Source: Angiostrongylus vasorum (lineage: Eukaryota; Nematoda; Chromadorea; Rhabditida; Metastrongylidae). Taken from it: a stretch of 64,000 bases of DNA. Location: contig JADANN010000375.1 of NCBI GenBank assembly GCA_018806985.1, forward strand, positions 2,542,001 through 2,606,000, written 5' to 3'. Below are positions 1 through 14,200 of the stretch, in pieces. Numbering within the stretch: the first letter of the stretch is position 1; each line of letters starts with the position of its first letter. The notes under the pieces are model-generated. The model did no database searches and was not told the DNA's origin. It worked only from the letters and a program-made list of their open reading frames with translations. The translations under genes and the position numbers were made by a program.

Positions 1-17
1 TCGTTGTGGTTAGGTCA

Positions 18-76
18 AACATAATATCCTGCCGTGAAAAAGATTGCAGTAGGCAGTAAATAAAAAGTTAACATTC
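18..76 (+). repeat. SINE3 end fragment
   Basis: About 60 bases match the terminal motif of the SINE3 family (a TACCCTGCCRTTAAAAAG-like stretch, then AGGCAGTAAATAAAAAG and GTTAA). The tRNA-like body is absent, so this is a truncated copy or a solo end. It lies in a peroxidasin intron that continues left of the window. Confidence 0.5.
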
Positions 77-269
77 CATGATAATATTACCATTTTACGA
101 CGATATTAACATCGACGTAAAGTGAGGGGTTCGACAAGACGAAATCATCTCACCAAAATTATTTACTGCCACCCTCCAGAATGTCATGGGAACATTGGAA
201 TGGGACAACATGGGAGCGAATATGGATAGTGTCTTCGCTTTGCTGATGGCTTCGTTCTTAGAATACTAA

Positions 270-1030
270 GCATTAGTCTGGCGAGCGAACGGTTGCGGAT
301 TTTGATAACACGTTTAGGAAAACCAATCTTCGACTAAACCTGACAAAAACGATGTTCATGTGAAACGGATTAGTTTCGCATGCTGCTGCACTCATGGTCA
401 ACGAAGTGTTCCGAATGCTCCAGTCTGTCTTGGTCGGCAAACCAACACGATTAACGGCTTAGCTCGAAAGTTGAGCAGTCTGAAGCAATGTAGTGAAGAG
501 ATCAAGGACCATCCGATTCCGTGCCCATCTTTTTAACGCCACTATTCTTCCTGCCTTAGTGGATGCTTCAGAAAACTAGTCGCAGCGTAAGCAGGATCAG
601 AGATCACTGATCGTTATGAACTTGCACTCAAAATGACGATGCTCCATGTATCCGGTATCACACAAGTGAGAAAGGGAATCATAATTTACGTGCTACGCCA
701 AGGATCAGACATCGGAGACGTCGTTATACGCGTCAAAACCTTAAATACTTGGCGCGAACACGTAATGCGTTTGGATGACAACCAATGGACAAGAGCTGTT
801 AGCGACGGGATTCCTCGGGATGTCAGACACACAGGAACAGTACCACTGCATCGATGGTTAGAGTTCTTCACGAAAACCCGAGAGGAAAGGTACGATGTTC
901 ATCGAGTCCCTAAAGTAAACAGAATTCACTGGGCTACTCCTGCATGCGACACAGAGAACTGGAAAGCTTAGTGGCGCCTAGTCGAGTCACTGAACGATCA
1001 GCGAGACAACACGTGGGTGGTGACCTCCAT
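270..1030 (+). mobile_element. RTE-like LINE, decayed 3' end of reverse transcriptase
   Basis: Broken plus-strand reading frames match the C-terminal part of the RTE-type endonuclease-reverse transcriptase seen in three other copies in this window. Recognisable pieces are a KTMFM-like segment near 345-360, RAHLFNAT near 520, a TWREHVMRLDDNQWTRAVSD segment at about 747-815 with a following IPRDV, and RVPKVNRIHWATPACDTENW at about 904-965. Many stops and frameshifts separate them, so the copy is dead. It lies in a peroxidasin intron, in the same orientation as the gene. The LINE assignment follows from protein resemblance; the exact family name is inference. Confidence 0.75.
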
Positions 1031-1735
1031 TGTAAAATGTTTCTACTAACCTCGTTTTTTTGATATGTTGATTGCCTTTTGCGGAAAATAAACTAAGAGG
1101 CGTTACTCGCTAATTCAATATCAAAGGAATATTGTCTCCATCTTGATAGAGCTCTTCCTCATCCGTTTAGGTAACGTTCGTTTGTCGAGCGAGAGGAGTA
1201 CCGAGACCAGAGATCACATGGTTCTATGAGGGTTCCGTCATACCACATATTAAAGGGCGCTTCTTGGTAAGTGAGTACGGTAAATGGTTAGTTATTTCCC
1301 TCTGAGAAGTCGATATATATCTATGGTTGATCTGAAAAACCTTCCACAAATATGGTCTTTTCGTTTGAAATTTGTTCCATTGAATGTTTCACTATCGCAA
1401 TTTTCAAAAAAAAGCGTGGGTAAGACGGCATAGCTTTTGAAATATTTAGCCTTTATTTTGTATCTTACACCCCCTATGCTCAAGCCTAATAGGCGTTTTG
1501 AGTTTTTGCTTGACGATAGTGATAGATTGACTGAGAATGACACATTCGTTTTTTTATTTAGCCTCTATTTATTTATTGACTTGGTTAGCTTTGTTTCCGA
1601 ATGATCTCGACCCAGTGCACAGCAATTTTTTATCTGATTTTCTGACAAGTATAAAGCCGTATATAACTCAAACCATATACCTATGACGACAATGGAATGT
1701 ATGAATTTGCTTTTTAAATGTTTTTTGAATAGAAA
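1031..1735. other. intron sequence, nothing recognised
   Basis: AT-rich stretch with no convincing exon, RNA gene or repeat. The missing first half of the Ig domain was looked for here and not found, so the preceding peroxidasin exon is probably left of the window. Confidence 0.5.
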
Positions 1736-1739
1736 CGTT

Positions 1740-2050
1740 CCGCTTCGGGCTCACCAACCCTTTAACCTCTCTGGGGTCAGGAAATTGATACCGGACTTGT
1801 CCGGGAAAAAATCTTTCTCTGCAACCCAAGTAGGAACGCTCCAGCTCGGCTATCTCAGGGACTCTAGGGAGAATCGGCTGAACCAGTATTCTACAACTTT
1901 CAAGATTAAATGAAAATCCTCAAGCTGCAATCGAAGCCACACGTAAAAAATTAAAAGATCTCAGCGGATGACGGATGCGAGGAAACGAATCGAATGTGGG
2001 AAGTGCGGAGATTCGCACCGTAGATGTGAAAAACAAAATAAAATAAAGAA
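1740..2050 (+). mobile_element. SINE2 copy just upstream of a peroxidasin exon
   Basis: Matches the SINE2 body: a CTCTCTGGGGTCAGGAAATT-like block, then GAACGCTCCAGCTCGGCTAT, then GAGGAAACGAATCGAATG, ending in an A-rich tail (ACAAAATAAAATAAAG). The tRNA-like head with A and B boxes is missing or very decayed. The tail ends about 43 bases before the next splice acceptor of the peroxidasin gene. Confidence 0.7.
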
Positions 2051-2093
2051 AATCCGTGAATTGAAGATTAATGGCGTTCGTTTTAGGTTTCAG

Positions 2094-2227
2094 ATGACGG
2101 TGCTGAGTTGACGATCTCGAAAGTGACACGACAAGACGAAGGCGTGTACTCATGCTTGGCTGGCAATAGTGTGGGCGCGATGATGGCCGACGCCAAGCTC
2201 ACCGTCGATGGTGACTTCGATAATACG
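2094..2227 (+). CDS. pxn: peroxidasin exon: second half of last Ig domain
   Basis: Acceptor TTTCAG at 2088-2093, donor GTAAGA at 2228. The translation contains [20 protein letters not shown]: the conserved D-x-G-x-Y-x-C of an I-set Ig domain (strands E-F), then the G strand (AKLTVDG). Only the second cysteine of the Ig disulfide is here; its partner is in an exon outside the window. The exon starts with the last two bases of a codon, so it cannot be the first coding exon. Confidence 0.93.
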
Positions 2228-5200
2228 GTAAGATGGTGGTCGTTGTGTTTCAGTTGCAGTAGTTCTGTGGGCAGTAGATATCTCCATGTTCAGCTTCTGA
2301 TGGATTACATTGGTGGCTGTTTTGTTGATTTTGTTGGAGAGATGTAGCTAAAACGATGGCTAAGGAATAGAGTTTTTATCATTACAGTTACGTTATTGTG
2401 TGATGATTCTGCCACATGGACTTTCCTGATAGGTCAAGTCCCACACTTGAGCAACTGAAATGTTTATATACATATTTACATGATAATCACGTAATGAAGT
2501 TAGGAATGTATATACAGCAACATACAAAGTAAGTAGGTTAAGTAGGCAGAAGTAGTATGCGTAAGAAATTGCACTAGCCATGACGTAAAGCATTATGGAT
2601 CCCGTTTACGGAAATATAAGATGTAAAATAAATATTTACTTGGTAACTCTAAAGCTATCATAGCGATGAAGGGGTTAAGTTAGCAATGAGAAAGAAAATT
2701 CTGCGAAGTGTAGAATGCTTATAGAGAGTGCAAGTATTTGAGACAATTACTAGATTAACAACGCTTAGCGGTTGCATGATGAGTGAAGATAACCTTAATA
2801 TGTCGATGATACAATAGCGTGAGACTTTAGTTGGTATTATTATAGTCTAGGCAAATCGAGGATGGGGTGAGCGAAAAAGACCAATCTAGAGAACAAAGTT
2901 GATGAGGAAGGGCGATGGCGCTATTCACGGGTAGCCTAAAGGCAAGTGACACTGCTATGGGGCGCAACTAATATCCAAGCGAACGGCGGAGGTCGCAGGA
3001 TCGAGCCACCAAGCGATGTTGCCGTGTCCGGTGGCGTACCCAATGCTCATGAAGTATCACTGTAAGGCACACATGTGGCGTGGGTAGAGTGTCAAGTATA
3101 GACCTATCCTCGGATTGTAGAGAGAGTCAACTTTACAAGTATTTGACAACATTCATAAAAAAGACGAGGTCGTCAAATGAGAGCTGAACCCACCCGCAAA
3201 TCTGAAGACCTTTGTGGATGAGGAATGCAGGACAATCCACCAAATGAAGTAAAGGCTGGTACAACAATTCGCACAATAGACAATGTTCAGTTATATAAAT
3301 GAACGATAAAATATCAATTATTAAATGGAACTTATACACATAAAGCAGAATACGACGACGATGATATGATTCTAGGTAGACACGTTCATTGATGATGCCA
3401 CGCTGAAGACGATCGCCACTCAGGCCAGAGACAATGTGGACAGGTATGGGACTTGAAGAGACGTTTTACCTAATAAGAATTATGACATATTTTGCAAAAA
3501 AAAAGAAGGGTTGGCTATAGTGTAGTGGTTAGAGACGCCTTGCAGTACACAGTGGTGCCATCACCGGTTGGATCCTGTGGCTGGGTTCATCAAGCTTCTC
3601 ATTCTTCATGGACTTGTATGGGAGGATAAAAACACCGACTTGATACATAGCTGGTAGACTTCAAGTTGATACACAGGCTAAATATGCATTTGTTTTACCC
3701 CCTACGATGGTACTGATGGAATCGAATGCATGACACATGCCTCAAGAATGGATCCGCATGCTTTATCCTTCATGCAGAAACAAATGACTGAACTTTTCTC
3801 ATTTCGATGTTTCTCGTGCTCGCGCAAGTTCTATTCTTCCCGGTGTTTATGGATCAAAGCAATGAAGGCTGACATCATTACAGTCTTCATTTAGAGCCGT
3901 CGACAATACTCGACTTCAGCTATCACAAGAACGTGTTTCCGATCCTGAAGATCTAAAACGACTTTTCCGTTTTTCTATTCCAGCTAGGGTAAGTGTCAAA
4001 GATGTGCTTTTTTATTGATAAAAAGCTGTTTTTTTGAAAATTTTTTCTTACCTGATTCTAGTTTCATGAGCCAACCATTCATTTACTTTAGGCAGTAGAA
4101 CTAAGCAAAGCACGCGATATCTATGAAGAAAGCGTCAGATTGGTTCAGGAACACATCCAGAAAGGTTTCTGGATTTTCCATTTATCTTCCTTTTTCCAGG
4201 ATTATTGACGTAATCCATCTGATTTTACTGTCACTAATATTTCTTACCGTGAAAATATTGGAAACTTCTTCAAGGTCTTCACCTGCCGGTAGATAAACTG
4301 ACTCCGAACGTTTCCTACGAAGCCGTATTGGCCCCATCACACGTGCAGACATTAATGGAATTGTCCGGATGTCAGACAGGCCAGTTCAAAACCGCATGCA
4401 CTGACATGTGCTTTCACAGCAAATACAGGTTCGTAGGAATGGTCTTTAGATTAGACAGTTTGTTGAAAGCAATGCAATGAAGAAAATTCAATAAAAGTAC
4501 TGGATTTCCACTGGTGAAGTCGTACTCATCCAACATCTTGTAGGAATTAAAAAGATAAAAAGCATAAAGCTTTCGACGTTGATCAATCCCTGAAGGATGC
4601 GCTATGCATTCAACTTCATCAAGTATCGTTTGGAGGTGACTAAATGCATATCAGGCCTTTACAGTGACTGGCGGTGGGCCTACCGATGTATCGAGCCAGT
4701 GGTGCTATTCTCCCAGACAAGTCTGGTACCAATTTGCCGGCCCCGGAGGGATAGTAGGCTTGGTGGCCCATGGGCCCGGGGGTCGATTGCACGTGTGTGT
4801 TGCAGGGCGCCTCCGACCATTGCCCCACACCCGTCCCTACCCTAGGGGCGAATTACCGACATAAATCATGTTGTTTATCCACTTCAAGATGGAGATGGTA
4901 GGGACTGAATCAGTGCAGCGTAAGCAAGATGATGTGCCGTTTATAGTGTGCGTGGTATATTTGTACATATTGGGTAGTGTTTGAGTGGAAACATAGTTTA
5001 AAGGCGAGCTACTCGTTTAATCCGTTTTCTTTTTTAATCTATCGTTATTTATTCTCTTAAGGATTAGCGTCTTCTTTAGATCATACGACGGCCAATGCAA
5101 TAATTTCGAGCATCCAATGTGGGGTGTCTCTCAGATGCCACTGTTACGTCTTCTTCCGCCAATCTATGAAAACGGCTTTAGTACACCGGTCGGTTGGGAA

Positions 5201-8200
5201 CATGGTCGTCTCTATTATGGATATCCGAAGCCAAATCCAAGAGAGGTCGGTAAACAATCTCTCTTTCCTATCTGTTAAGAGCGTAGTTGGAAGAAGGATT
5301 TACGTGGCCCATTTGACTGGAAAATTCATGAGAGCGTTGCCTATCAAGATTTATCCGTATTCTCTCCCGGAACAATGACAAGGCCTTCCGTAAATGCATA
5401 ATATCTATAAAGAGAGGGAAAGGAAATGCAAATCTACGGGTAGATTGATTCAGTTTACTGTTTCACACTCTTAAATACGACAGGGCCATGGCGAAGACGA
5501 TTTTACGAAATTAACAAACAAAAATATAACTAGATTGTAGGCTACATAAATAAAAGTATGTAAATAAATTGGAAATTGTTGTGAGTTGGACACTTTTTTG
5601 TTTCTATTTGAACATAATGGGTAGAATTCTTACTAAGTTATAGTTTGTCTACAAAGAGTAGAATGTCACTATAGAAATGCCATTCACTTGAAAGTCCTAT
5701 GCGAAGTCGTATGCCATAAATGTTTCAAGGTTTCGCGGTTACTCGTAAGAACAAAGTCGATAACTCCACATTCGTATCTCTCAGCTATGGTAATGCAATG
5801 GGGTCAGTTCGTGGGTGAGTTCACCTGATTTTCTTCGTTTCTTTGACGTTTTGCAGCAACATCAAGACACTTGAACCATGTCGACTGTGATTGGTCGCTG
5901 CGTGGTGGACGTAGCTTCCGCACGGGCTCTTCTGTGACATCAGCCAATCACATTCTGCTAGCCCATCTCTTTCTTTTTTTTCTATTTTAGCAACAACTTT
6001 CTACTTACCTTGCATCTAAGTAGTCTTCAACTATTATCATAATCATCTTTCCATTGTTTTTTGCCTTCAGATCATGATCTCACACATACAGCGACAGCGC
6101 TCTCACGACAAAGCTACGCTTCTGGAGCCATCTGCAATAAGACATGTGCAAATTTGGATCCATGTTTCAATATTCCACTTCCACCCAATGATCCAAAACT
6201 TCATACTGGAATGTGTGTGGATACCTATGTTCACGTTCTCATATTCTTTCTGAAAGCATTATGAGAATATAGGAACGTAGTTACAAATTTTATCTTCTTT
6301 GGTGAAGCCAGTTCTAAACTGGTCAGATCGCCGTTTGAAGCCATTGGAAACATTTTCAATTACTCTTCTAAGTAACCTTAGTTTCGAACCAGGGAACTGC
6401 ACTTATTCTTCACCTGAAAAGAATATGGAAAAGCAATTTCTCAACTCTTTATTTATTTCTGTTTACTAGTCTATTCTACCTTTCAAATGAACAAAACTTT
6501 ACGCAAGCATGTTAATGAACTTGTCTCTACCTATCGATATAAGAACTTTAAAATCAATTACTGGGATCTAAGGAACTCCTCACTACGGTAGAGAGCAGCT
6601 TTAATAGTGCCTTATAAAAAAAATTTAGGCATTTCCATTGTGGAATTGGCAATTATACAAGTTAGGGATTTTTTTGAAGTAATATTTACATTGCTATTTA
6701 GCCATACGAAGTATCCTTGCATTGAATTTGAACGGAGCGGTGCCGTTTGTGGTAGCGGCGAGACGTCGTTGATTTTCCAACGCGTCACCTACAGAGATCA
6801 GATGAACATCGTAAGTGTCTCCTTGCTTTCGCATTACTTTCATTAGTGGAATAATGTCTTTAATTGATTTCGATCATTTCTAAAAAACTGTTAAGCTCGT
6901 TTTGGCCCCATGCCAAATGATGACCATGGGTTTTCCAATGAAAAATTCCCAACTCCTTTTTTTTCTTGGATAATTTAGCTTTAATCACTCATTAATTTAT
7001 CGTTGTCAAGCGTTGAAAATTTCGCAAGCCATTGATTGGAACTCTTTGAGAGGAAAATTCCATAACTGAAAGTTTTTATAAAGCTTGTTCTTATGTTCCA
7101 AGAAAAAGTAAGACTACTTGTGCAACGAGCTTGCCGATGGAGGAAATGAGCAAGTGCGCGGAATGAAAAAAATCATAACAGGAAGACGAATACAGTTTTA
7201 GAAATAGAGGGTAAGTAAATATGAGAGCGAAGGAAAAGAAAAAATAAAAAATCAAGAAGTAAAGTAAACATTCTGGTTTGTGGTGAATCGATTAAACTAA
7301 CTAGAATATTCAGATTACTTCCTATCTGGATGGTTCGGCAGTTTATGGAAGTACGGAGGTTCAAGCGTTAGAACTCCGAGATCTTTTCGGTGATCATGGA
7401 CAGATGCGGTTTGATATTGTGTCAATGTGGGTTCAGTTACTCTCGAGAATCCTGCATTAATATTGTTATTTCTGCATAGTTGAGCACGTGTAGCGCAGTG
7501 GGTGGAGGTGCCCTGCAACACACACATGGAATCGATCCCAGCGCCCAAGGCCTACTAAGCCTTCCATCCCCCCGGGGTCGGCAAATTGATACCAGACTTG
7601 TCTGGGGAGGATAGCAGCACTGTCTCGATACATCGGTAGGCCACCGCGAGTCATTGCAAAGGCCAGATATGCATTCAATCGCCTCCAAAGAGCTTAATGA
7701 AGTCGAACGCATGGAGCATCCTTAAGGGATTGATCAACGCCGACAGCACTATTCTTTATTTATTTCTGCATCGTTATAAACTGGATATGGACAGTGCTTG
7801 AAATAGCCACTCAATAATGCTGAGATATTTGCAAGTCTCCGGGCCTCAAGTGTCTGCCGTAGGAATCGAACACGCTACTACACTTTCCGGGGGCAAACCC
7901 CTTCACCACCATACCGTGCAAGTCCTCCTTATATCAATGTCTCAGCATTATTGTGGTCGTAATTCACATCATACCACCTCATGAAAAAGAATAGGCAGAA
8001 ATAAAAAGTGGTTACTTATCCCACAAGTGTTCCATCACTTTTTATATCCGCATAAAAACTTTCCAAGATTATTATACTATTTGACCGCTTTGGCACAACA
8101 GAACACACTTCAAGATCATCTTAGTATTGTTTTCCAGCGCTACTTCTTTATCATTTTTTCCAGAAGTTATTCAACCATAATCGCCCTTGTTTCCTATTTT

Positions 8201-11200
8201 GAAGCAGTTGTTTACGTTCCTTGAGTTTTTTAGAATATGAGGAACTTCTCATTTCTATCTTGATACGAATTGTAACCAAGTCAAAAGCTTTCAGCTCTAC
8301 TTACTTTTCGGTTTTGTGTTCTTTATTTGTATCCTATTGTGTCCTAAAGATTTTAAAGATTTTTTTTTGCTACAATTATTAACAAATTTAAGACCATAGG
8401 AGTCAAACATGATTCATGGACAAGCGAAAATAATTTAGTTTTTTCAAATTTAGGCAGAATATATATCTACTCACATGTACACAATAATAATAACTGAGAT
8501 CACCAATCTCTAGAATCTACACATCTTTTACAATAAAGGGAAATTTTTTTTGTTTCATTTTGATGTAGTGCTAGCCGTCTCTAGATCAATTATCCTTTCT
8601 TTCCGTTTTCTGCCATCCATGGCTTTTATCTCCAATGGCAAAGTGGTAAAACAAACGGGATTGTATTCAGTAAACTTTCCTCGGTCAAGGAATACGAAGA
8701 GTGTCACAATTCTATGGTGTCCCTTTCGGCGCCGGTCTCTGACGTAGCATAGGTTCAATCCTAGCCGAAATTCCGGGTAAAAAATATTGAAATCCTTCTC
8801 ATATTAGGCCGTTTGAATGGAGACCTCTGCATGTTGTAGTTCGACAACCAACATCACACCTCAGTGATGGTAAGAGGTGGTGGAGAGCGCGCTTCCTAGA
8901 CATTACCTGTATCACATGTAGTCCAGTTGATCGTCGAGTGACTCGAGCGGGTGCCAGTAAATCTTCCATTTTTTCCCTGTCGCGCGCAAGAGTAGCCCAG
9001 TGGATTCTGCTCGCTCTAGGGACTCATCAAGCACCATATCTTTCTTCTAGGCTTTTCGTGAAGAACTCTGACCAACGAGTCGGTGGTCTTCAGCAGTGCG
9101 TTTAACATCCCGAGGAATCCAGTCACTAACGGCTGTTGTCCATCGGTTGTCATTTATACGCATTACGTGTCCGGCCCACCTTATCTTCGACTGCTTGGTT
9201 TACAGAACAGCATCTTTCGTTTTTGATCATTGACGCAGGTCGAAGCTTCGGATCTCTTCCTTACTTGTGTGAAATGGGATACTCCTAGCATCGTCCTTTC
9301 GACTGCGCGTTCAATAACGCTGAGTGATCTTTCATCCTGTTTACGCAGCGACCAGGTTTCTGACGCATACGTTAGGGCAGGAAGTACCGTTGAGTCGAAG
9401 AGGTGGGCACGGAGTCGTGTGTTCTTTCTCCTCTTCACTACATCTCCGATGCTCTTAAAAGCCCCCCCAGGCCGCTCGTTTCCTTCTGCTCAGCTCTGGA
9501 GCTAAGTCTTGCATCATATTCATTTCCCGACCTAGATAGACATAACTGGAGCATTCGGAGATGTTCGTTCCGTTGAGCGTGAATGGGACATACGAAATCA
9601 ATCCGTTCTTTATGAACATTGAAAGGGTGGCGTCTTCTTGTCTCGGCCAGGCCGATGACGTGGTACCTTATCCTTCTTACTTGCATGAGCAAGTCTTCTA
9701 TCGAGGACTCGGATGTAAGTGTACGTGCATTGTAAGTACAGATCGTTCCTTAGTTCTTCGTGATCCAAGCAGCTTCCGTTGGCCCTGAGATTTTAGCAGC
9801 CTCTCCGTGCTCGTCCTACCTAACGCTGCCGAATTGAGGGCTCTTTCGTGGTCATCGGAATGAGGCCCGTTTCTTCTACTGTTTTTTAGCTTTTTGATAC
9901 CCACGTATAGTTTGCTGGGCTATAAACATGCGGGCTGGGTATACTCACGGGCAGCTTGCCAGGCTCTCCCAGAGTGGGCATGAAGCTTATTTGATGGAGG
10001 CGACTCCTAGCCGCCTCCCATATACTTCCCTGTCACTTGATTACAGGTTTTTGGCCGAATTAAATCGTAGAATACAATCCGTATAAATTGTAACGCACCC
10101 ACACACGCGTACATGAATACGCCTTGTAAATACAGAAAGTATATGCCAAATCGGCGCAGCAGAAACAGGGAGTCCATTCCCTGGATTCACGTGCGTCTCA
10201 GGGAAGCAAAGGTCGCTTTTGGTCCGCGATTAATCAATCCGCTATCCGCCACCTGGGGACGCGCCACATAGCCTCGCGACTTACCGGCTATCGGGATCGC
10301 TCATATAAGGGAGATCCGTGGTGACTGTGGCTTCCCTAGACATCAACAGGAAAATTGTTAACGTGTAAATAAATGGGATGAAGCTCTCGCCACAACGATG
10401 CTGAGATATTCGCAAAACTTGGACCACTGATCGAACCACGTTACCCCTTCCGGGGCCTCGCGTATTACACACTGCACTACGTAGGCCCTTGTTCTGCATT
10501 TCTCCCAGCCCACCCTAACGGTTTCGTCTGCAATCACCCGTCAGCGGGATTGATCTGGTGAGCACAAATCGGCATTGAAGCCCAGTTAAAAACGCAGTTA
10601 AGCTAAAGCGGTAGTCGAAATCACAACGTTTACCTTTTATTTGCTTCATCCTATAATTTTTCACAACGGGGTATGATGTAAAATACTTGAAAAATTATTG
10701 TAGGCAGCAAATAAAAGGTTAACAAAGCTCTCACCGTTGATCAATCTCCAATGGACGTGCCATGTATTCGATTTCAACAAGCGTCATTATAGCTGATTGA
10801 ATGTATATATGCCCTATAAAATGATTTGCGGTGGCTCACAGATGTATCGAGTCAGTGCTGCTATTCTCCCAGACAGGTCTGCTACCAATTTGCCGACCCC
10901 GGACCGCGTAGGGTTGGCAAGCTTGGTGAACCTCTGGCGCTGGATCGATCCCATGTCTATTGTAGAATGCCTTTAATAACCGCGCTACACACCCAACGTG
11001 AAGATAGAAAATGAAAATAAGCTCAGGACATAGGACTAGAAGTCCATTAAACATTTTTTAATTATAGAACAAGAGAAATTCTCCAAATACATAGTGCTTT
11101 TGAAAGTAGTTTGGGTGCTAGCACAAGATTTTTGTAGTTATGTATCCAGTGAATAACTGACACGTTTATTCAATACATAATTTAATAGCTTAGGAAAGAA

Positions 11201-14200
11201 AGGAACTAATAACAAATTACTGTCAAGTCTTTTGTGAACATTTATTTTACATATGACTGGATTACTAGTATTATTACTGTATTCCAAATTGGAAATTTAT
11301 TTAAGAGATTTTTTTCATCGATTTAAGAGAATCTACTGCTAGTAGTGATTTAGGAATCAAAAACCGTATTTGCCATTCGAAAAGGATTCAGACATGGACT
11401 GTAGACGAAATTTCTCTCAAGAGAACCCTATACGATGCTTTCTGGCGGGCGATCTCAGAGCAAACGAACAGGTGACTGAACCTCTTCTTTTTGTGATCTG
11501 GAAACTGCAGTAACTAGGGAGGAACTGTGACAGCGGATTAAGTTTCAGTACTCAATATCATGTTTCACTGACATTCTAGCATAAGGTTGTTATCAAAACT
11601 TATTGGGCTAACTTTTTGTGGTGTTCGCTTTGTTCATGGACAGAGAGATTTCGAACAATAATTTTTAGCTCATCGGAGAGTTATGAGTTAATATGAACAT
11701 ATTTCACCTTCCAACGGTTTACCGCCCCATCGTGGCTGGGAGGCGTCCCCTCGGTGTTTTCGCTGCGATGTAGAGTAGGGGATTCATCCGCATGGCAGTG
11801 TCTCCCAATCTGAGAAGGAGTCCGGCGTTTCCATCAAGAAGCCTAGCTAAGAGCAAACCAATACCACGATTCGCCACCGTCCTGGTATCAAAGTCGCATA
11901 GTGGTAAATCTCCCTCTGATGCACAAAAGCTGCGACTGCCTGTGGTGATGAAGACCTGGAGCAGACTTAGGCCAGGCTGACCTCGGGATTCCAGGGAACC
12001 ACAATGACTTTTCCAGCAATTCTCCGAAAAATGGAGGTTATGCTGGGGCCCGCACAAGCAGTGAGGAGAGACCTTTCAAATATCAACTAAGTAAGTATTT
12101 CACTTTTCATTTATTTTCTATGGCCGGACATCACATATGGTGCTGACCTCGGCACCTTCCATTCGTTTCGTTTCCTTGCTTCCATCAATCACAAAAGTCT
12201 TCGGAATTCCTCGCATGTTTGGCTTTTGCTTGAGGATTTTCGTGTTCTTTACGAATTTTGTTCAGTGCTGGTCAAATCAATCTTGGAATCATGGGATATC
12301 GGTGCTAGGGGATTCCCAGGTGCTATTCACTGGCCGTCGCCATGTTTTTTGTGAATTGCAGCGAGCGAGTTGGCTCCAGATAAGTCTAGTACCAACTTCA
12401 CTACCTCGGAGAGATGTGAGACGTGGTTGAGGAACTATGCTGTCATTTCTATTGTACTAATTAGCATAATGCCGTCGGCTACTTGGAATTGAAAACTTTC
12501 GATGTGGATATTTTCCAGAACTAAGTAGTTCAATACATACGATACCATGAATAATGTATTGACTGTTTGTACAAATGTAGTTTTTCCAGAACAATGAGGT
12601 TGAAAGTATAATTGGTTGAAAGTGATATTTTCAGCTTGGATTAACAGCTATGCACACCATCTTTCTCCGTGAACATAACCGAATAGCAGCTCATTTGCTC
12701 GAGATGAATGTGAATTGGGACGGAGAGACGATTTTCCAGGGTTTGTCTGGAACATCTACTGCTAAAAAAGACTATTGATAGCCAAATCGAAGTGATCAAT
12801 CAATCATAGATGTAGCGATAAAAAGTCAGTACTAATGTATAATGCACAATAATTCAATTCAGAAGCAAGAAAAATTGTTGGAGCAATCATACAGCACATC
12901 ACTTACTCCGAATGGCTTCCGACCATTCTTGGAAAGGTAAGACGTACATCGAATGGGCCCTATCAATTACTTCGCCTCTTTCAACACCATTATTTCACTA
13001 ATACTGCTATTAGAGGAGACCATTACTAGTCTAGAACGTGTGCCATAGTTCCAAACGTGCACCTCGTCAAGAAGGTTTAGCCAAAACTCTTCCCGTTTTG
13101 CTGTTTCTTTTACAGCTTCACACCAACTTTTCACTAAAGGAACCTAAGGACTTTAGATCGGCTACAATGAAATGATTGGCGACTACGGTGGATACGACCC
13201 GCATACGAATCCGTCGATATCAAATGCATTTGCTACGGCTGCATTCAGGTCTTTCTTGCAACTTCTTGGATCCAAATATCAACAGTACTTAATTTACAAC
13301 TACTAGTAACATGAAAATAACCTTATGAGCCATTAGAGACGTTTAGATCACCTTCTGTTCCCGAAGAATCGAAGTTTTCGGTAAAATGTGCCTCAATCGC
13401 CGCAATTTTTTGAACACTTCCTCTTAGTCACAATTTCAACTTATTATTTAATGCCTACTAATTTTAATGGCAGGGTATGTTGCGAAATATAACTCCAATG
13501 ATGCTGACATAATTGCAAAACTCCCGCTGAAAGGTGACTGCTGATGGCACTGATCGGTAGCACCAGCTGAGAGACAGGCGAAACGAAAGACCCGCATGGT
13601 GTGGTGGTGAACACTTTAGCCCCAGAAAGGGCTGAAGCGCGTTCGTTCCCCACCGCAGACATCTGCGGCCGGAGTTTTACAAATATCTCAGCATCATTGA
13701 AGAGCATCATTGAACAGCATCATTGAACATCATATGTTTTCTCTTAAGTTATCTACACCCAATAATTTCACTCAGTTTGGAGGATTTTTAATGCAGTAGT
13801 GTAAAAATGCGGTAGACAACATGACTAGAATCTAAGATAATAAGAAAGTCAACAAAATATCCATGTTCAACGGCATATAGTGTTAAATGGTGGTTGGAAG
13901 AAGAAGATCTGCCTCTCTCTCTCTCTCTCCTGAGATATTCTTCGTTGTAAATTAGAAAACCTTGCGAAAAATGAATAGAGAACAGGAAAGGAAGTTTGTA
14001 AGAAGATACGTTCTAATGCTGTCTAAAACAGGACAAAATTAAGAAGGAAAGTCTGAAAAAGAGAAGAACATACACGAATGTTCATATAATTACTGTTTTA
14101 CTTTCCAGATTCGGTCACACACTTATCAATCCGACGTTGTTTCGTCTCGACAACGATTTTCGGATGGTAAAGGATGGTCATATTCCGCTTCATGAAGTGC

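Noticed and set aside
8550..8747. Candidate peroxidasin exon reading [12 protein letters not shown]
   Set aside because: The exons 7314-7426 and 11354-11471 join directly in phase and give the expected family sequence ([13 protein letters not shown]), leaving no room for it.
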